Source: a virus
Reading direction: 5' to 3' (one strand)
IMG/VR virus record: IMGVR_UViG_3300009152_000140
Coordinates: 1-30,849 of that record
Length of the DNA stretch: 30,849 bases
The notes under the pieces were generated by a model that searched no databases, was not told the origin of the DNA, and was given only the letters and a program-made list of their open reading frames with translations. Made by a program: the position numbers and the translations under genes. This document shows, one piece after another, positions 21,190-27,211 of this stretch (position 1 is its first letter; the number at the start of each line of letters is the position of its first letter).

Positions 21190-21584
21190 TGGAGGTCCGA
21201 TTCGTCGTCCTCGGCCCTCCGCAGCCAAAACAGAGGCCTCGTCGAGCGACCCTCGGCCCGGGGAACAAGCGGGCGGTGTGGTACACGCCGAAGCCGACCA
21301 AGCTCTACGAGGAGTGGGTGGGTCTCTCCGGCTGGAAAGCCCTCGAAGCTGCGGGTCTCTGGGCCTCTTGGCCTCGGAGGGCATCCTACGAGGTCGACCT
21401 CCGGATCGTCCGGAGAATGAAGCGGAAGCTCGACGTCGACAACGTAGCGAAGTCCGTCCTCGACGGCCTGAACCGCGTCCTCTGGGAGGACGATTCTATG
21501 GTGAGGAAGCTCTCCGCGGAGATGCTCGATCCGGACGGGACGCCTCGCGTCGAGGTCTTCGTTCGAGCCCTGGAGGGAGCATGA
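21189..21584 (+). CDS. rusA: RusA-type Holliday junction resolvase
   Basis: 131 aa, the normal RusA size. It opens with VRFVVLGPPQPKQRPR, the family's N-terminal strand and basic patch. It has the catalytic signature D82-V-D84-N-V-A-K88-S-V-L-D92 followed by VLWEDDSMV (D101, D102). RusA dimers bind four-way junctions and nick them symmetrically with Mg2+, resolving recombination or branched packaging intermediates. All acidic residues expected for activity are present. ATG 21189 overlaps the upstream TGA. Confidence 0.92.
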   Translation: MEVRFVVLGPPQPKQRPRRATLGPGNKRAVWYTPKPTKLYEEWVGLSGWKALEAAGLWASWPRRASYEVDLRIVRRMKRKLDVDNVAKSVLDGLNRVLWEDDSMVRKLSAEMLDPDGTPRVEVFVRALEGA

Positions 21585-21880
21585 TCTCGGAGCAACAGGC
21601 GAGGGAGGCGACGGTCTGGCGTCTCCTCCGGCAGACCTACCTCCGCCTCGTCGGGCACTACACCGGGAAGGACCTCCTCCGGGCTCGGAACGAGGAGCAG
21701 GAACTCGCCCTCGACCGCTGGCACCGCTCGATGGAGGGAGACCTCGCTCTCCTGTCCGAGGCCCTCCGGGCCGCTCGCTCCTCCGGGATCGCGGAGGTCC
21801 ACCGGAGGCTTCACTCGGCGGAGAACACCGACCACGAGATGCTCGATCAGGCGATCGAGTATGCGGAGGAGGACGGATGA
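21581..21880 (+). CDS. Small helical hypothetical protein (99 aa)
   Basis: Coupled to rusA by ATGA overlap and to the next gene the same way; TGGAGGGAGC provides the ribosome site. The protein is helical and charged (TVWRLLRQTYLRLVGHYTGK, EEQELALDRWHRSMEGDLAL, HRRLHSAENTDHEML). No enzyme or DNA-binding signature was found. Function unknown. Confidence 0.7.
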   Translation: MISEQQAREATVWRLLRQTYLRLVGHYTGKDLLRARNEEQELALDRWHRSMEGDLALLSEALRAARSSGIAEVHRRLHSAENTDHEMLDQAIEYAEEDG

Positions 21881-22170
21881 AGCCCGCTCGGAACGCCCGA
21901 CACCTCCGCCTCGTCCGGGCTCTCCCGTGCTGCTACTGCGCGGCTCCAGCCCCGAGCGATGCTCACCATTGGGGCCCGAGAGGAGTCGGGCAGAAGACGT
22001 CCGACTATCGGACCGTGCCCCTTTGCCGGAAGTGCCACGACGGCTTCCACGCCTCCGGGACGGTGGGGAACATGACCGCGGAGGACACGCGGTGGTTTTT
22101 TCTGCGGACCCAGGTCGAAATTCTGGAGCGTCGGATCGAGGGAGAGCTAGACTCCGGAGACGCGACTTGA
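21877..22170 (+). CDS. HNH-like zinc protein (DUF968/Ref-type)
   Basis: 97 aa. The segment LPCCYCAAPAPSDAHHWGPRG, then GVGQKTSDYRTVPLC, then RKCHDGFH has paired Cys, an HH, the K-x-S-D, PLC-x-x-C-H and a final His of HNH-type proteins such as DUF968 and recombination-linked phage Ref proteins. In that fold the cysteines bind zinc and His/Asp form the beta-beta-alpha-metal site. It may nick DNA during recombination or act without catalysis. The position after rusA fits recombination. Start overlaps the previous stop. Confidence 0.75.
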   Translation: MKPARNARHLRLVRALPCCYCAAPAPSDAHHWGPRGVGQKTSDYRTVPLCRKCHDGFHASGTVGNMTAEDTRWFFLRTQVEILERRIEGELDSGDAT

Positions 22171-22187
22171 TCGCGAGGGAGGCGAGG

Positions 22188-22364
22188 GTGGAGAACGAGT
22201 GGAAGGTCTACCTACTGCGCGGCCGTCAATGGTGGCCCGCGAGGCACGCGCCGACGATCGAGGCGGCCAGGAAGAACGCGAAGGCGGGTCTCGCCGAGTG
22301 GCCGAACGCCGAGAAGGCGAGGATCCTCCGCGACTTCGTCGTGGTCGAGGAGGTCGTCCGATGA
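22188..22364 (+). CDS. Small hypothetical protein (58 aa)
   Basis: GTG 22188 sits behind GAGGGAGGCGAGGG; a TTG at 22167 is an alternative start. The product has two short strands (EWKVYLLRGRQWWPARHAP) and helices (AARKNAKAGLAEW, KARILRDFVVVEEVV). The next gene starts inside its stop (ATGA). No family recognised. Coupling supports reality. Confidence 0.6.
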   Translation: MENEWKVYLLRGRQWWPARHAPTIEAARKNAKAGLAEWPNAEKARILRDFVVVEEVVR

Positions 22365-22561
22365 GCGCCAGGAAGCTTGCGGCCCTCGTCCTCGAAGCGA
22401 TCCAGGAAGACGTCCGGATCTCCGACCCTGCCTCCGGGTCCGAAGACCTCGCCGACGTCCTCGTCCGAGGCCGGGACGGGCGGCCTTCCTACAGAATCAC
22501 GGTCCAGCGTCTCTCCGGGAAGGCAACCCTCGGGGACGTCTTGCTCGACGGCGAGTCCTGA
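22361..22561 (+). CDS. Small hypothetical protein (66 aa)
   Basis: ATG 22361 overlaps the previous stop. The sequence (KLAALVLEAIQEDVRISDPA, DLADVLVRGRDGRPSYRITV) suggests one helix followed by a small beta-sheet. No signature found. It sits in a chain of coupled small genes typical of phage accessory or anti-defence content. Confidence 0.6.
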   Translation: MSARKLAALVLEAIQEDVRISDPASGSEDLADVLVRGRDGRPSYRITVQRLSGKATLGDVLLDGES

Positions 22562-22570
22562 GAGGCTACG

Positions 22571-22969
22571 ATGCGGAAGATCATCGAAGTCGGGCGCGAA
22601 GAAAGCGCGAGAGAGGCGAGGCCGATCATGCACCACGACGGAAGCGGGACGCTCGGACCGAGGATCGAGCGGGTCAACGCGAAAATTGGGATCTTGGAAC
22701 GTCGGTGCGACTGGCTCCGGACCCGTCTCGCGGAGCCTGGAAGGAACGACCGTCAGCAGAGCTTCGACCGAGCCGAGGTCGAGGCCCTGGAGGCCGCTTG
22801 CTCGGCTCTCCGGTATCATCGTCAGTCGCTCGACGCGGACACCGATCCGGTCCTCTCCCTCGCGGAGATCCTCGACGCGGTCGAGGAGTCGGGCCCCGCA
22901 CTCTCGGACCGAATCGAGAGCGCGATCATCCGAGCGAGGCGAGTTCTCCGAGACCTGTCACCAGACTGA
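22571..22969 (+). CDS. Hypothetical helical protein (132 aa)
   Basis: ATG 22571 is 9 nt after the previous stop behind GAGAGG. The first 30 residues are basic and His-containing (EARPIMHHDGSGTLG). The rest is helical (IERVNAKIGILERRCDWLRT, AEVEALEAACSALRYHRQSL, RIESAIIRARRVLRDL) with possible coiled-coil pairing. No recognised family. Confidence 0.65.
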   Translation: MRKIIEVGREESAREARPIMHHDGSGTLGPRIERVNAKIGILERRCDWLRTRLAEPGRNDRQQSFDRAEVEALEAACSALRYHRQSLDADTDPVLSLAEILDAVEESGPALSDRIESAIIRARRVLRDLSPD

Positions 22970-22973
22970 TCGA

Positions 22974-22988
22974 GCGTCCGCGGGACGC
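22974..22988 (+). promoter_or_regulatory. Leader hairpin H8 (GCGTC-CGCGG-GACGC)
   Basis: Perfect 5-bp stem with a 5-nt loop ending GG. The 3' end is 18 nt before ATG 23007. It matches H1-H3 and H5 in geometry although it lies about 3.5 kb beyond H7, showing the element is not restricted to promoter-proximal leaders. Confidence 0.6.
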
Positions 22989-23006
22989 AGGAAGGCGAGG
23001 GAAGAG

Positions 23007-23291
23007 ATGGAAACGAAAGCGAGAGCGAAGCTCCTGGGGCTTGGGAAGGGCGTCACCTACATGGACCTCCGGGAGGCGATCCGAGCGGCGGCGGCCCAGG
23101 TTGTCGCCGAACTGATGGCCGACTTCCCTGGATGCGAGCACGAGGTGATCGAGGAACTCTGGCGAGCGGGGAGTGACGCGACCTTCGAGGCCGGATTCCA
23201 GCAAGCGATCCGAGACGCGGCGGAGCCTCCCGAGGCAGAGCAGAGCGACGAGTCCGACGAGACCTGGGGGGCTGACGATGACGCAGACTGA
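23007..23291 (+). CDS. Hypothetical acidic-tailed protein (94 aa)
   Basis: Starts at ATG 23007 behind GGAAGGCGAGGGAAGAG and hairpin H8. It has a basic start (METKARAKLLGLGKG), a helical core (YMDLREAIRAAAAQVVAELM, EVIEELWRAGSDATFEAGF) and a strongly acidic end (ESDETWGADDDAD). The only gene of the orphan chain with the leader hairpin, so it is probably regulated with the recombination genes. Function unknown. Confidence 0.65.
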   Translation: METKARAKLLGLGKGVTYMDLREAIRAAAAQVVAELMADFPGCEHEVIEELWRAGSDATFEAGFQQAIRDAAEPPEAEQSDESDETWGADDDAD

Positions 23292-23619
23292 CCTCTTCGC
23301 CCTGATCCCGGTCGAGCCCCCTCCTCCGGCTCCTCCGACCGAGGAGGAGAAGCGGGACGCGGTCCTCGACCACCTCGCGAGCCTCCGGGCGAACCTCGTC
23401 CGACTCGCCCGAGAGGCGGCCCTCCGCCTCGCTCACATGAACGGCTCGGTCACGTCATCGGACGTCCTCCGGGAGCTTCGGTCGACGGGCCACGGACCGG
23501 CGATCGACTCGGTCGACCGGCGCTTCATGGGAGTGGTCTTCCGCGACGGCTGGGAGCGGACGGGCTGGGTCCCGGACGGATCGCACAGCCGACCGATCGC
23601 GGTCTGGAGGCGGCGATGA
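23278..23619 (+). CDS. Hypothetical protein (113 aa), possible winged-helix
   Basis: ATG 23278 overlaps the previous gene by 14 nt behind a GGGGGG run. A Pro-rich linker (PVEPPPPAPPTEEEKR) leads to a helical domain (DHLASLRANLVRLAREAALR) and SVTSSDVLRELRSTGH followed by DRRFMGVVFRDGWERTGWV. The last part reads like the helix-turn-helix plus wing of phage DNA-binding proteins in which a recognition helix is followed by a Gly/Trp-rich hairpin. DNA binding is suggested, not shown. Confidence 0.6.
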   Translation: MTQTDLFALIPVEPPPPAPPTEEEKRDAVLDHLASLRANLVRLAREAALRLAHMNGSVTSSDVLRELRSTGHGPAIDSVDRRFMGVVFRDGWERTGWVPDGSHSRPIAVWRRR

Positions 23620-23855
23620 ACCGCTTCGCCTTGACCTTCGCGGCCCTGCTCTCGGGGTGCGGCTTCTTGCGGGAGGCCCCGAGTCCTCGCAGGGAGGCGT
23701 ACGCCTACACGTTCTGTCGAGAGCAGACGGAGGCCGACCGGGAACTGATCCTGAACCGTCTCCTGGAGATCGGATGGGTCTACGAAGGACCGCTGAACAA
23801 CGACGGGCTGAACTGCTCGACCGTCCTGTTTACTCGGGAAGCGAGGGAGCGATGA
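23616..23855 (+). CDS. Early-region lipoprotein (79 aa)
   Basis: MNRFALTFAALLSGC is a short lipoprotein signal peptide with a good lipobox (LSGC, Cys at 15). The mature part of about 64 residues is polar with two further cysteines (FCREQTEADRE, GLNCSTVLF). It is coupled at both ends by ATGA overlaps, among DNA-metabolism and orphan genes rather than in the lysis block, so it is probably made early. Early phage lipoproteins such as T5 Llp or streptococcal Ltp block superinfection; that role is possible here. No sequence relation to those was seen. Confidence 0.7.
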   Translation: MNRFALTFAALLSGCGFLREAPSPRREAYAYTFCREQTEADRELILNRLLEIGWVYEGPLNNDGLNCSTVLFTREARER

Positions 23856-24280
23856 GCGTCCTCGATGGTCCCGGCGATGAGACGCAATCGCTCCTCGCGG
23901 CGTCCCTCGAACTGAACCTGCGGCTCGAAGCAAAGCTCCGAGAGGTCACCGCCGACGCGATCGGCCTCGCAGAGCGCCTCGACGATGCGGAGGCCGAGGT
24001 CGAGCGGCTCCGAGGGGTTTTCGAGCGCATGAAGGCGGAGGAAGAGCAGGGAGTCCGGGACTACCTCGACCTCCGAGACGTCGCCGACCGAGCAATCTCC
24101 GATCGTGGGAGAGCGGAGATCAGGTCCTCGGCGCTCCTCGAAGAGATCGGCCGACTCCAGAGCAGGGCGGAAAGACATCGGACCTACCGTCTTTTGGTCG
24201 ACGGCTTCGCCCGAGACACGATGACGCCCGCGGCCTACGAGACCCTCCGCGGCTTCGCCGAGATCCTGGAGGAGCCGTGA
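23852..24280 (+). CDS. Coiled-coil hypothetical protein (142 aa)
   Basis: Helical throughout with long heptad-like stretches (SLELNLRLEAKLREVTADAI, DDAEAEVERLRGVFERMKAE, SALLEEIGRLQSRAERHR), ending in a small helical cap (TPAAYETLRGFAEILEE). No transmembrane segment and no catalytic motif. ATG 23852 overlaps the lipoprotein stop; its own stop overlaps the next GTG. Confidence 0.65.
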   Translation: MSVLDGPGDETQSLLAASLELNLRLEAKLREVTADAIGLAERLDDAEAEVERLRGVFERMKAEEEQGVRDYLDLRDVADRAISDRGRAEIRSSALLEEIGRLQSRAERHRTYRLLVDGFARDTMTPAAYETLRGFAEILEEP

Positions 24281-24633
24281 CAGGCGAGCACAGGGCGATG
24301 GCGCTCTACGCGATCTCCGTCGCGACCAAGGCCGTCCGGGCTCGACTCGCCGAGGCGGAGAAGCTCCCGACGTCGACGAATCGAGAGCGAGGCGAGAGTG
24401 CTCGGAGGCAGCGTCTGGAGCGAGGACGCCTCGCGGCCTTGAAAGCCGCTCGCGTCGGGATCTCGGTCGACGAGGCTCCGGCGAAGAACGCGAAGACCAG
24501 AGCGATCCTCGAAGATCTGGTCCAGTTCTACGCGGCGGCCGAGAGGGCTCCGGCGATCCGACGTCAGGCGGCGCTGGAGAGCCTCGCCCAGGTCGTCCTG
24601 AAAGCCCGAGCGCATCTCCGGGAGGAGTGGTGA
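24277..24633 (+). CDS. Hypothetical basic helical protein (118 aa)
   Basis: GTG 24277 overlaps the previous stop and follows GGAGGAG; ATG 24298 is an alternative. The protein is helical and basic (IRRQAALESLAQVVLKARAH, SARRQRLERGRLAALKAARV). It is the last of the orphan chain before the DNA-modification genes, which it joins by overlap. Function unknown. Confidence 0.65.
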   Translation: MTGEHRAMALYAISVATKAVRARLAEAEKLPTSTNRERGESARRQRLERGRLAALKAARVGISVDEAPAKNAKTRAILEDLVQFYAAAERAPAIRRQAALESLAQVVLKARAHLREEW

Positions 24634-25184
24634 CCGGCTATCGATGGAGGACCGCCCTCGTCGATCCTCCCTGGAACGAGACCGGCGGAGGACGAATCAA
24701 GCGAGGGGCAGACCGGCACTACGGGCTCCTGGAGACCGGCGAGATTGCTCCGGTCCTCCTCGACTCCGGGCTCTGGGCCCCGGAGAAGGACGCTCACCTC
24801 TACCTCTGGACGACCGCGAGCCACCTCCGGGCGGCCTTCGACGTCATCGACGCCCTCGGCTTCCGCTATGTCTCGAACGTCGTCTGGGTGAAGCGCCAGC
24901 CAGGACTCGGGCAGTACTTCCGAGGCAAGCACGAGACCCTCCTCTTCGCGACGCGAGGGAAGGGCTTCGAGGTCAGAACAGAGCGTCGGGACCTCCCGTC
25001 GGCGATCTTCGCCGAGCACGTCCGAGACGAGACCGGGAAGAGGGTCCACTCGGCGAAGCCCGAGGCGTTCTACGAGTTGGTGGAGGCTCGGAGCCGAGGC
25101 CCGTTCGCGGAGTTCTTCGCGAGGCGGCCTCGGGTGGGTTGGGCGGCCTGGGGCAACGAACTGAAGATCGAGGAGAGCGAGTGA
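24627..25184 (+). CDS. MT-A70-family DNA N6-adenine methyltransferase
   Basis: 185 aa. The catalytic motif DPPW is at 13-16 (TALVDPPWNE). It is followed by LYLWTTASHLRAAFDVIDAL, then GFRYVSNVVWVKRQPGLGQYFRG and KHETLLFATRG, and a C-terminal GWAAWGNEL. This is the standard order of phage MT-A70 proteins, which transfer methyl from S-adenosylmethionine to adenine N6 in DNA. The recognition site cannot be read from sequence. Start is GTG 24627 or the adjacent GTG 24630 behind GGGAGGAG. It heads the modification cluster and could protect against host restriction. Confidence 0.9.
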   Translation: MVTGYRWRTALVDPPWNETGGGRIKRGADRHYGLLETGEIAPVLLDSGLWAPEKDAHLYLWTTASHLRAAFDVIDALGFRYVSNVVWVKRQPGLGQYFRGKHETLLFATRGKGFEVRTERRDLPSAIFAEHVRDETGKRVHSAKPEAFYELVEARSRGPFAEFFARRPRVGWAAWGNELKIEESE

Positions 25185-26002
25185 TGCCGAAGGAGAGAGA
25201 GAAGATCCACGCGCAGTTGGAGCCGCTCGCGGTCCAGATCTCGACGCTCGTCCCGGACCCTCACAACGCGAGGAAGCACGACGCGAGGAACGTCGACGCG
25301 ATCGCCGAGAGCCTCCGGGAGCACGGGCAGAGGAAGCCGGTCGTCGCCCAGAAGGTCGGCGACACGCTCGTGGTCCGAGCCGGGAACGGGACGCTCCAGG
25401 CGGCGAAGAAGCTCGGCTGGAAGCGGCTCGCGGTCCTCGTCGTCGAGGAGGACGACCGAGAGGCGACGCGGTTCGCGATCCGTGACAATCGGACGGCGGA
25501 GCTTGCGGAATGGGACGACGAGGCCCTCCGGAAGGCCCTTCAGGAGTGCGCGGAGAACGAGGCCGAGATCGCGGATCTCGGCTGGAACCCGGACGAGTTC
25601 CGGGTCGACGGGTCGGATCCTACCTCGGCGGAGGAGGGCCCGGACCTCTCGACGTACACCCAGAAGGTGAAGGCTCCTGTCTACGTCCCGACCGGAGAGA
25701 AGCCCGCGGTCTCGGCGCTGTTCGACCGGACGAAGGCGTCGGAGCTTGTCTCGCAGATCGACGCGTCGAACCTTCCCGACGACGTGGCGATGTTCCTCCG
25801 GCTCGCGGCGGAGAGGCACACCTCTTTCGACTTCGGAAGGATCGCTGAGTTCTACGCCCACGCGGACGCAAAGACGCAACGCCTGATGGAGTCCTCGGCC
25901 CTCGTGATCGTAGACTTCAATCGGGCTATTGAGGGCGGCTTCGTAGCGCTGACCTCCGCCCTCGGCCGCCTCGCCGACTTCGAGGGAGAGCCGGATGCGT
26001 GA
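25184..26002 (+). CDS. ParB-like protein of the DNA-modification type
   Basis: 272 aa. Residues 15-110 are a ParB/sulfiredoxin fold: VPDPHNARKHDARNVDAIAE, LREHGQRKPVVAQ, then VRAGNGTLQAAKKLGWKRLA and a DNRTAELAEWDDE tail. The C-terminal half (VSALFDRTKASELVSQIDAS, FLRLAAERHTSFDFGRIAEF, LVIVDFNRAIEGGFVAL) resembles an extension seen in phage proteins encoded beside DNA-modifying enzymes. ParB-fold proteins in that setting bind DNA or CTP/ATP and direct the modifiers, rather than partition plasmids. It overlaps the methyltransferase by one base and precedes the glycosyltransferase. Confidence 0.82.
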   Translation: MPKEREKIHAQLEPLAVQISTLVPDPHNARKHDARNVDAIAESLREHGQRKPVVAQKVGDTLVVRAGNGTLQAAKKLGWKRLAVLVVEEDDREATRFAIRDNRTAELAEWDDEALRKALQECAENEAEIADLGWNPDEFRVDGSDPTSAEEGPDLSTYTQKVKAPVYVPTGEKPAVSALFDRTKASELVSQIDASNLPDDVAMFLRLAAERHTSFDFGRIAEFYAHADAKTQRLMESSALVIVDFNRAIEGGFVALTSALGRLADFEGEPDA

Positions 26003-26861
26003 CGACTTCTGCGTCTTCATCTTGACGCACGGGCGACCGGGCAACGTGAAGACGTTCCACAGTCTCGCGAAGGCGGGCTACACAGGGAAGTTGTTCCTCG
26101 TCGTTGACAACGAAGACGCGTCCCTCCCGGAGTACGTCTCGCGCTTCGGCCGAGAGAAGGTTCTCGTCTTCGACAAGGCTGCGGCGGCAGCGAAGACCGA
26201 CCAGGGCGACAACTTTCGAGGGCGAGGCACGGTCCTCTACGCTCGGAACGTCTGCTTCGACCTTGCGGCGAAGGTAGGCTGCCGTTTCTTCGTTGAGTTC
26301 GACGATGACTACAGCGGCTTTTACCTTCGGATCAACTCCCGAGGGGACTACGGGTCGTTCCGGGTCAAGTCGACGATGGACGACGTCTTCGAGGCCTTCC
26401 TGGAGTTCTACGAGGCGACTCCGGCGCTCACGGTCGCGTTCTCGCAGGGAGGGGACTGGATCGGCGGCCTTCCGGCGACGAAGCACGGTCTGAAGCGCAA
26501 GGCGATGAACTCCTTCTTCTGTAGCGTCGACCGTCGCTTCGACTTCGTCGGCCGATTGAACGACGACGTGAACACCTACGTCGTCCGGAGCCGAGCGGGC
26601 GGCCTTTTCCTGACCGTCATGCAGATGCAGTTGAACCAAGCTCAGACGCAGTCGCAAGCGGGCGGGCTGACCGAGGCCTACCTTGACGCGGGGACCTACG
26701 TGAAAAGTTTCTACACCGTGATGTATGCCCCGTCCTGTGCGAAGGTCTCGGTTCTCTCCGACCCGAGGTCTCCGCACGCTCGGATCCACCACGAGATCGA
26801 CTGGAACGCGACCGCTCCCAAGATCGTGAGCGAGTCGCTTCGGAAGGCGGAGGAAGCGTGA
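25995..26861 (+). CDS. TET-associated-type glycosyltransferase (GREB1-like GT), candidate DNA base glycosyltransferase
   Basis: 288 aa GT-A-like enzyme. It opens with VFILTHGRPGNVKTFHSL and YTGKLFLVVDNED, the first half of a nucleotide-sugar-binding fold. VLYARNVCFDLAAKVG is followed by FFVEFDDDY with a D103-D104-D105 metal site. The later WIGGLPATKHGLKRKAMNSF and LNDDVNTYV segments fit the phage TAGT family. TAGTs are predicted to add sugars to hydroxymethylated bases made by TET/JBP dioxygenases. No dioxygenase or cytosine methyltransferase is in this window, so the acceptor base is open. ATG 25995 lies inside the ParB gene behind GAGGGAGAG. Confidence 0.8.
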   Translation: MRDDFCVFILTHGRPGNVKTFHSLAKAGYTGKLFLVVDNEDASLPEYVSRFGREKVLVFDKAAAAAKTDQGDNFRGRGTVLYARNVCFDLAAKVGCRFFVEFDDDYSGFYLRINSRGDYGSFRVKSTMDDVFEAFLEFYEATPALTVAFSQGGDWIGGLPATKHGLKRKAMNSFFCSVDRRFDFVGRLNDDVNTYVVRSRAGGLFLTVMQMQLNQAQTQSQAGGLTEAYLDAGTYVKSFYTVMYAPSCAKVSVLSDPRSPHARIHHEIDWNATAPKIVSESLRKAEEA

Positions 26862-27211
26862 AGACGATCGTCCGTTGGCAGGAGGAGATTCACGCCCTCG
26901 CCACCTCGAAGGGTTGGTGGTCCGACCCGGACTCCGGAGAGCCCGTCGATCCCGTCCTCCGAATCCCCGAAGCTCTCTGCCTCGTCCACTCCGAGGTCTC
27001 CGAGGCCCTGGAGGAGTACCGGCGCGGCAAGCTGGACGCGTACCTCGGGATCGCAGGCAAGCCCGAGGGCTTCGCGGTCGAGGTCGCCGACGCGGTCATC
27101 CGACTCCTCGACCTCTGCGGCGCTCTCGGGATCGACCTCGAAGAAGCGATGGTCCGGAAACACGCCTACAACCAGACCCGACCCTACCGGCACGGTGGAA
27201 AGCGGGCGTGA
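26858..27211 (+). CDS. MazG-like nucleoside triphosphate pyrophosphohydrolase
   Basis: 117 aa, all-alpha. It has LVHSEVSEALEEYRRGK, which supplies the ExxE of the metal site, then EVADAVIRLLDLCGALG, supplying the ExxD. The final VRKHAYNQTRPYRHGGK resembles the KxxYNxxRPxxHGGK end common in phage MazG proteins. Such enzymes remove NTPs or dNTPs, cleaning the nucleotide pool or lowering (p)ppGpp. Here the place after modification enzymes suggests control of modified or competing nucleotides. GTG 26858 overlaps the glycosyltransferase stop. Confidence 0.85.
   Translation: MKTIVRWQEEIHALATSKGWWSDPDSGEPVDPVLRIPEALCLVHSEVSEALEEYRRGKLDAYLGIAGKPEGFAVEVADAVIRLLDLCGALGIDLEEAMVRKHAYNQTRPYRHGGKRA

Noticed and set aside
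12196-22988. Leader hairpins as intrinsic terminators
   Set aside because: None is followed by a T run, stems are only 5-7 bp, and all sit just before ribosome sites of genes rather than after operons.
25184-26002. ParB protein as a sign of a plasmid-like partition system
   Set aside because: There is no ParA gene or centromere-like repeat nearby, and the protein sits between a methyltransferase and a glycosyltransferase, fitting a DNA-modification role.
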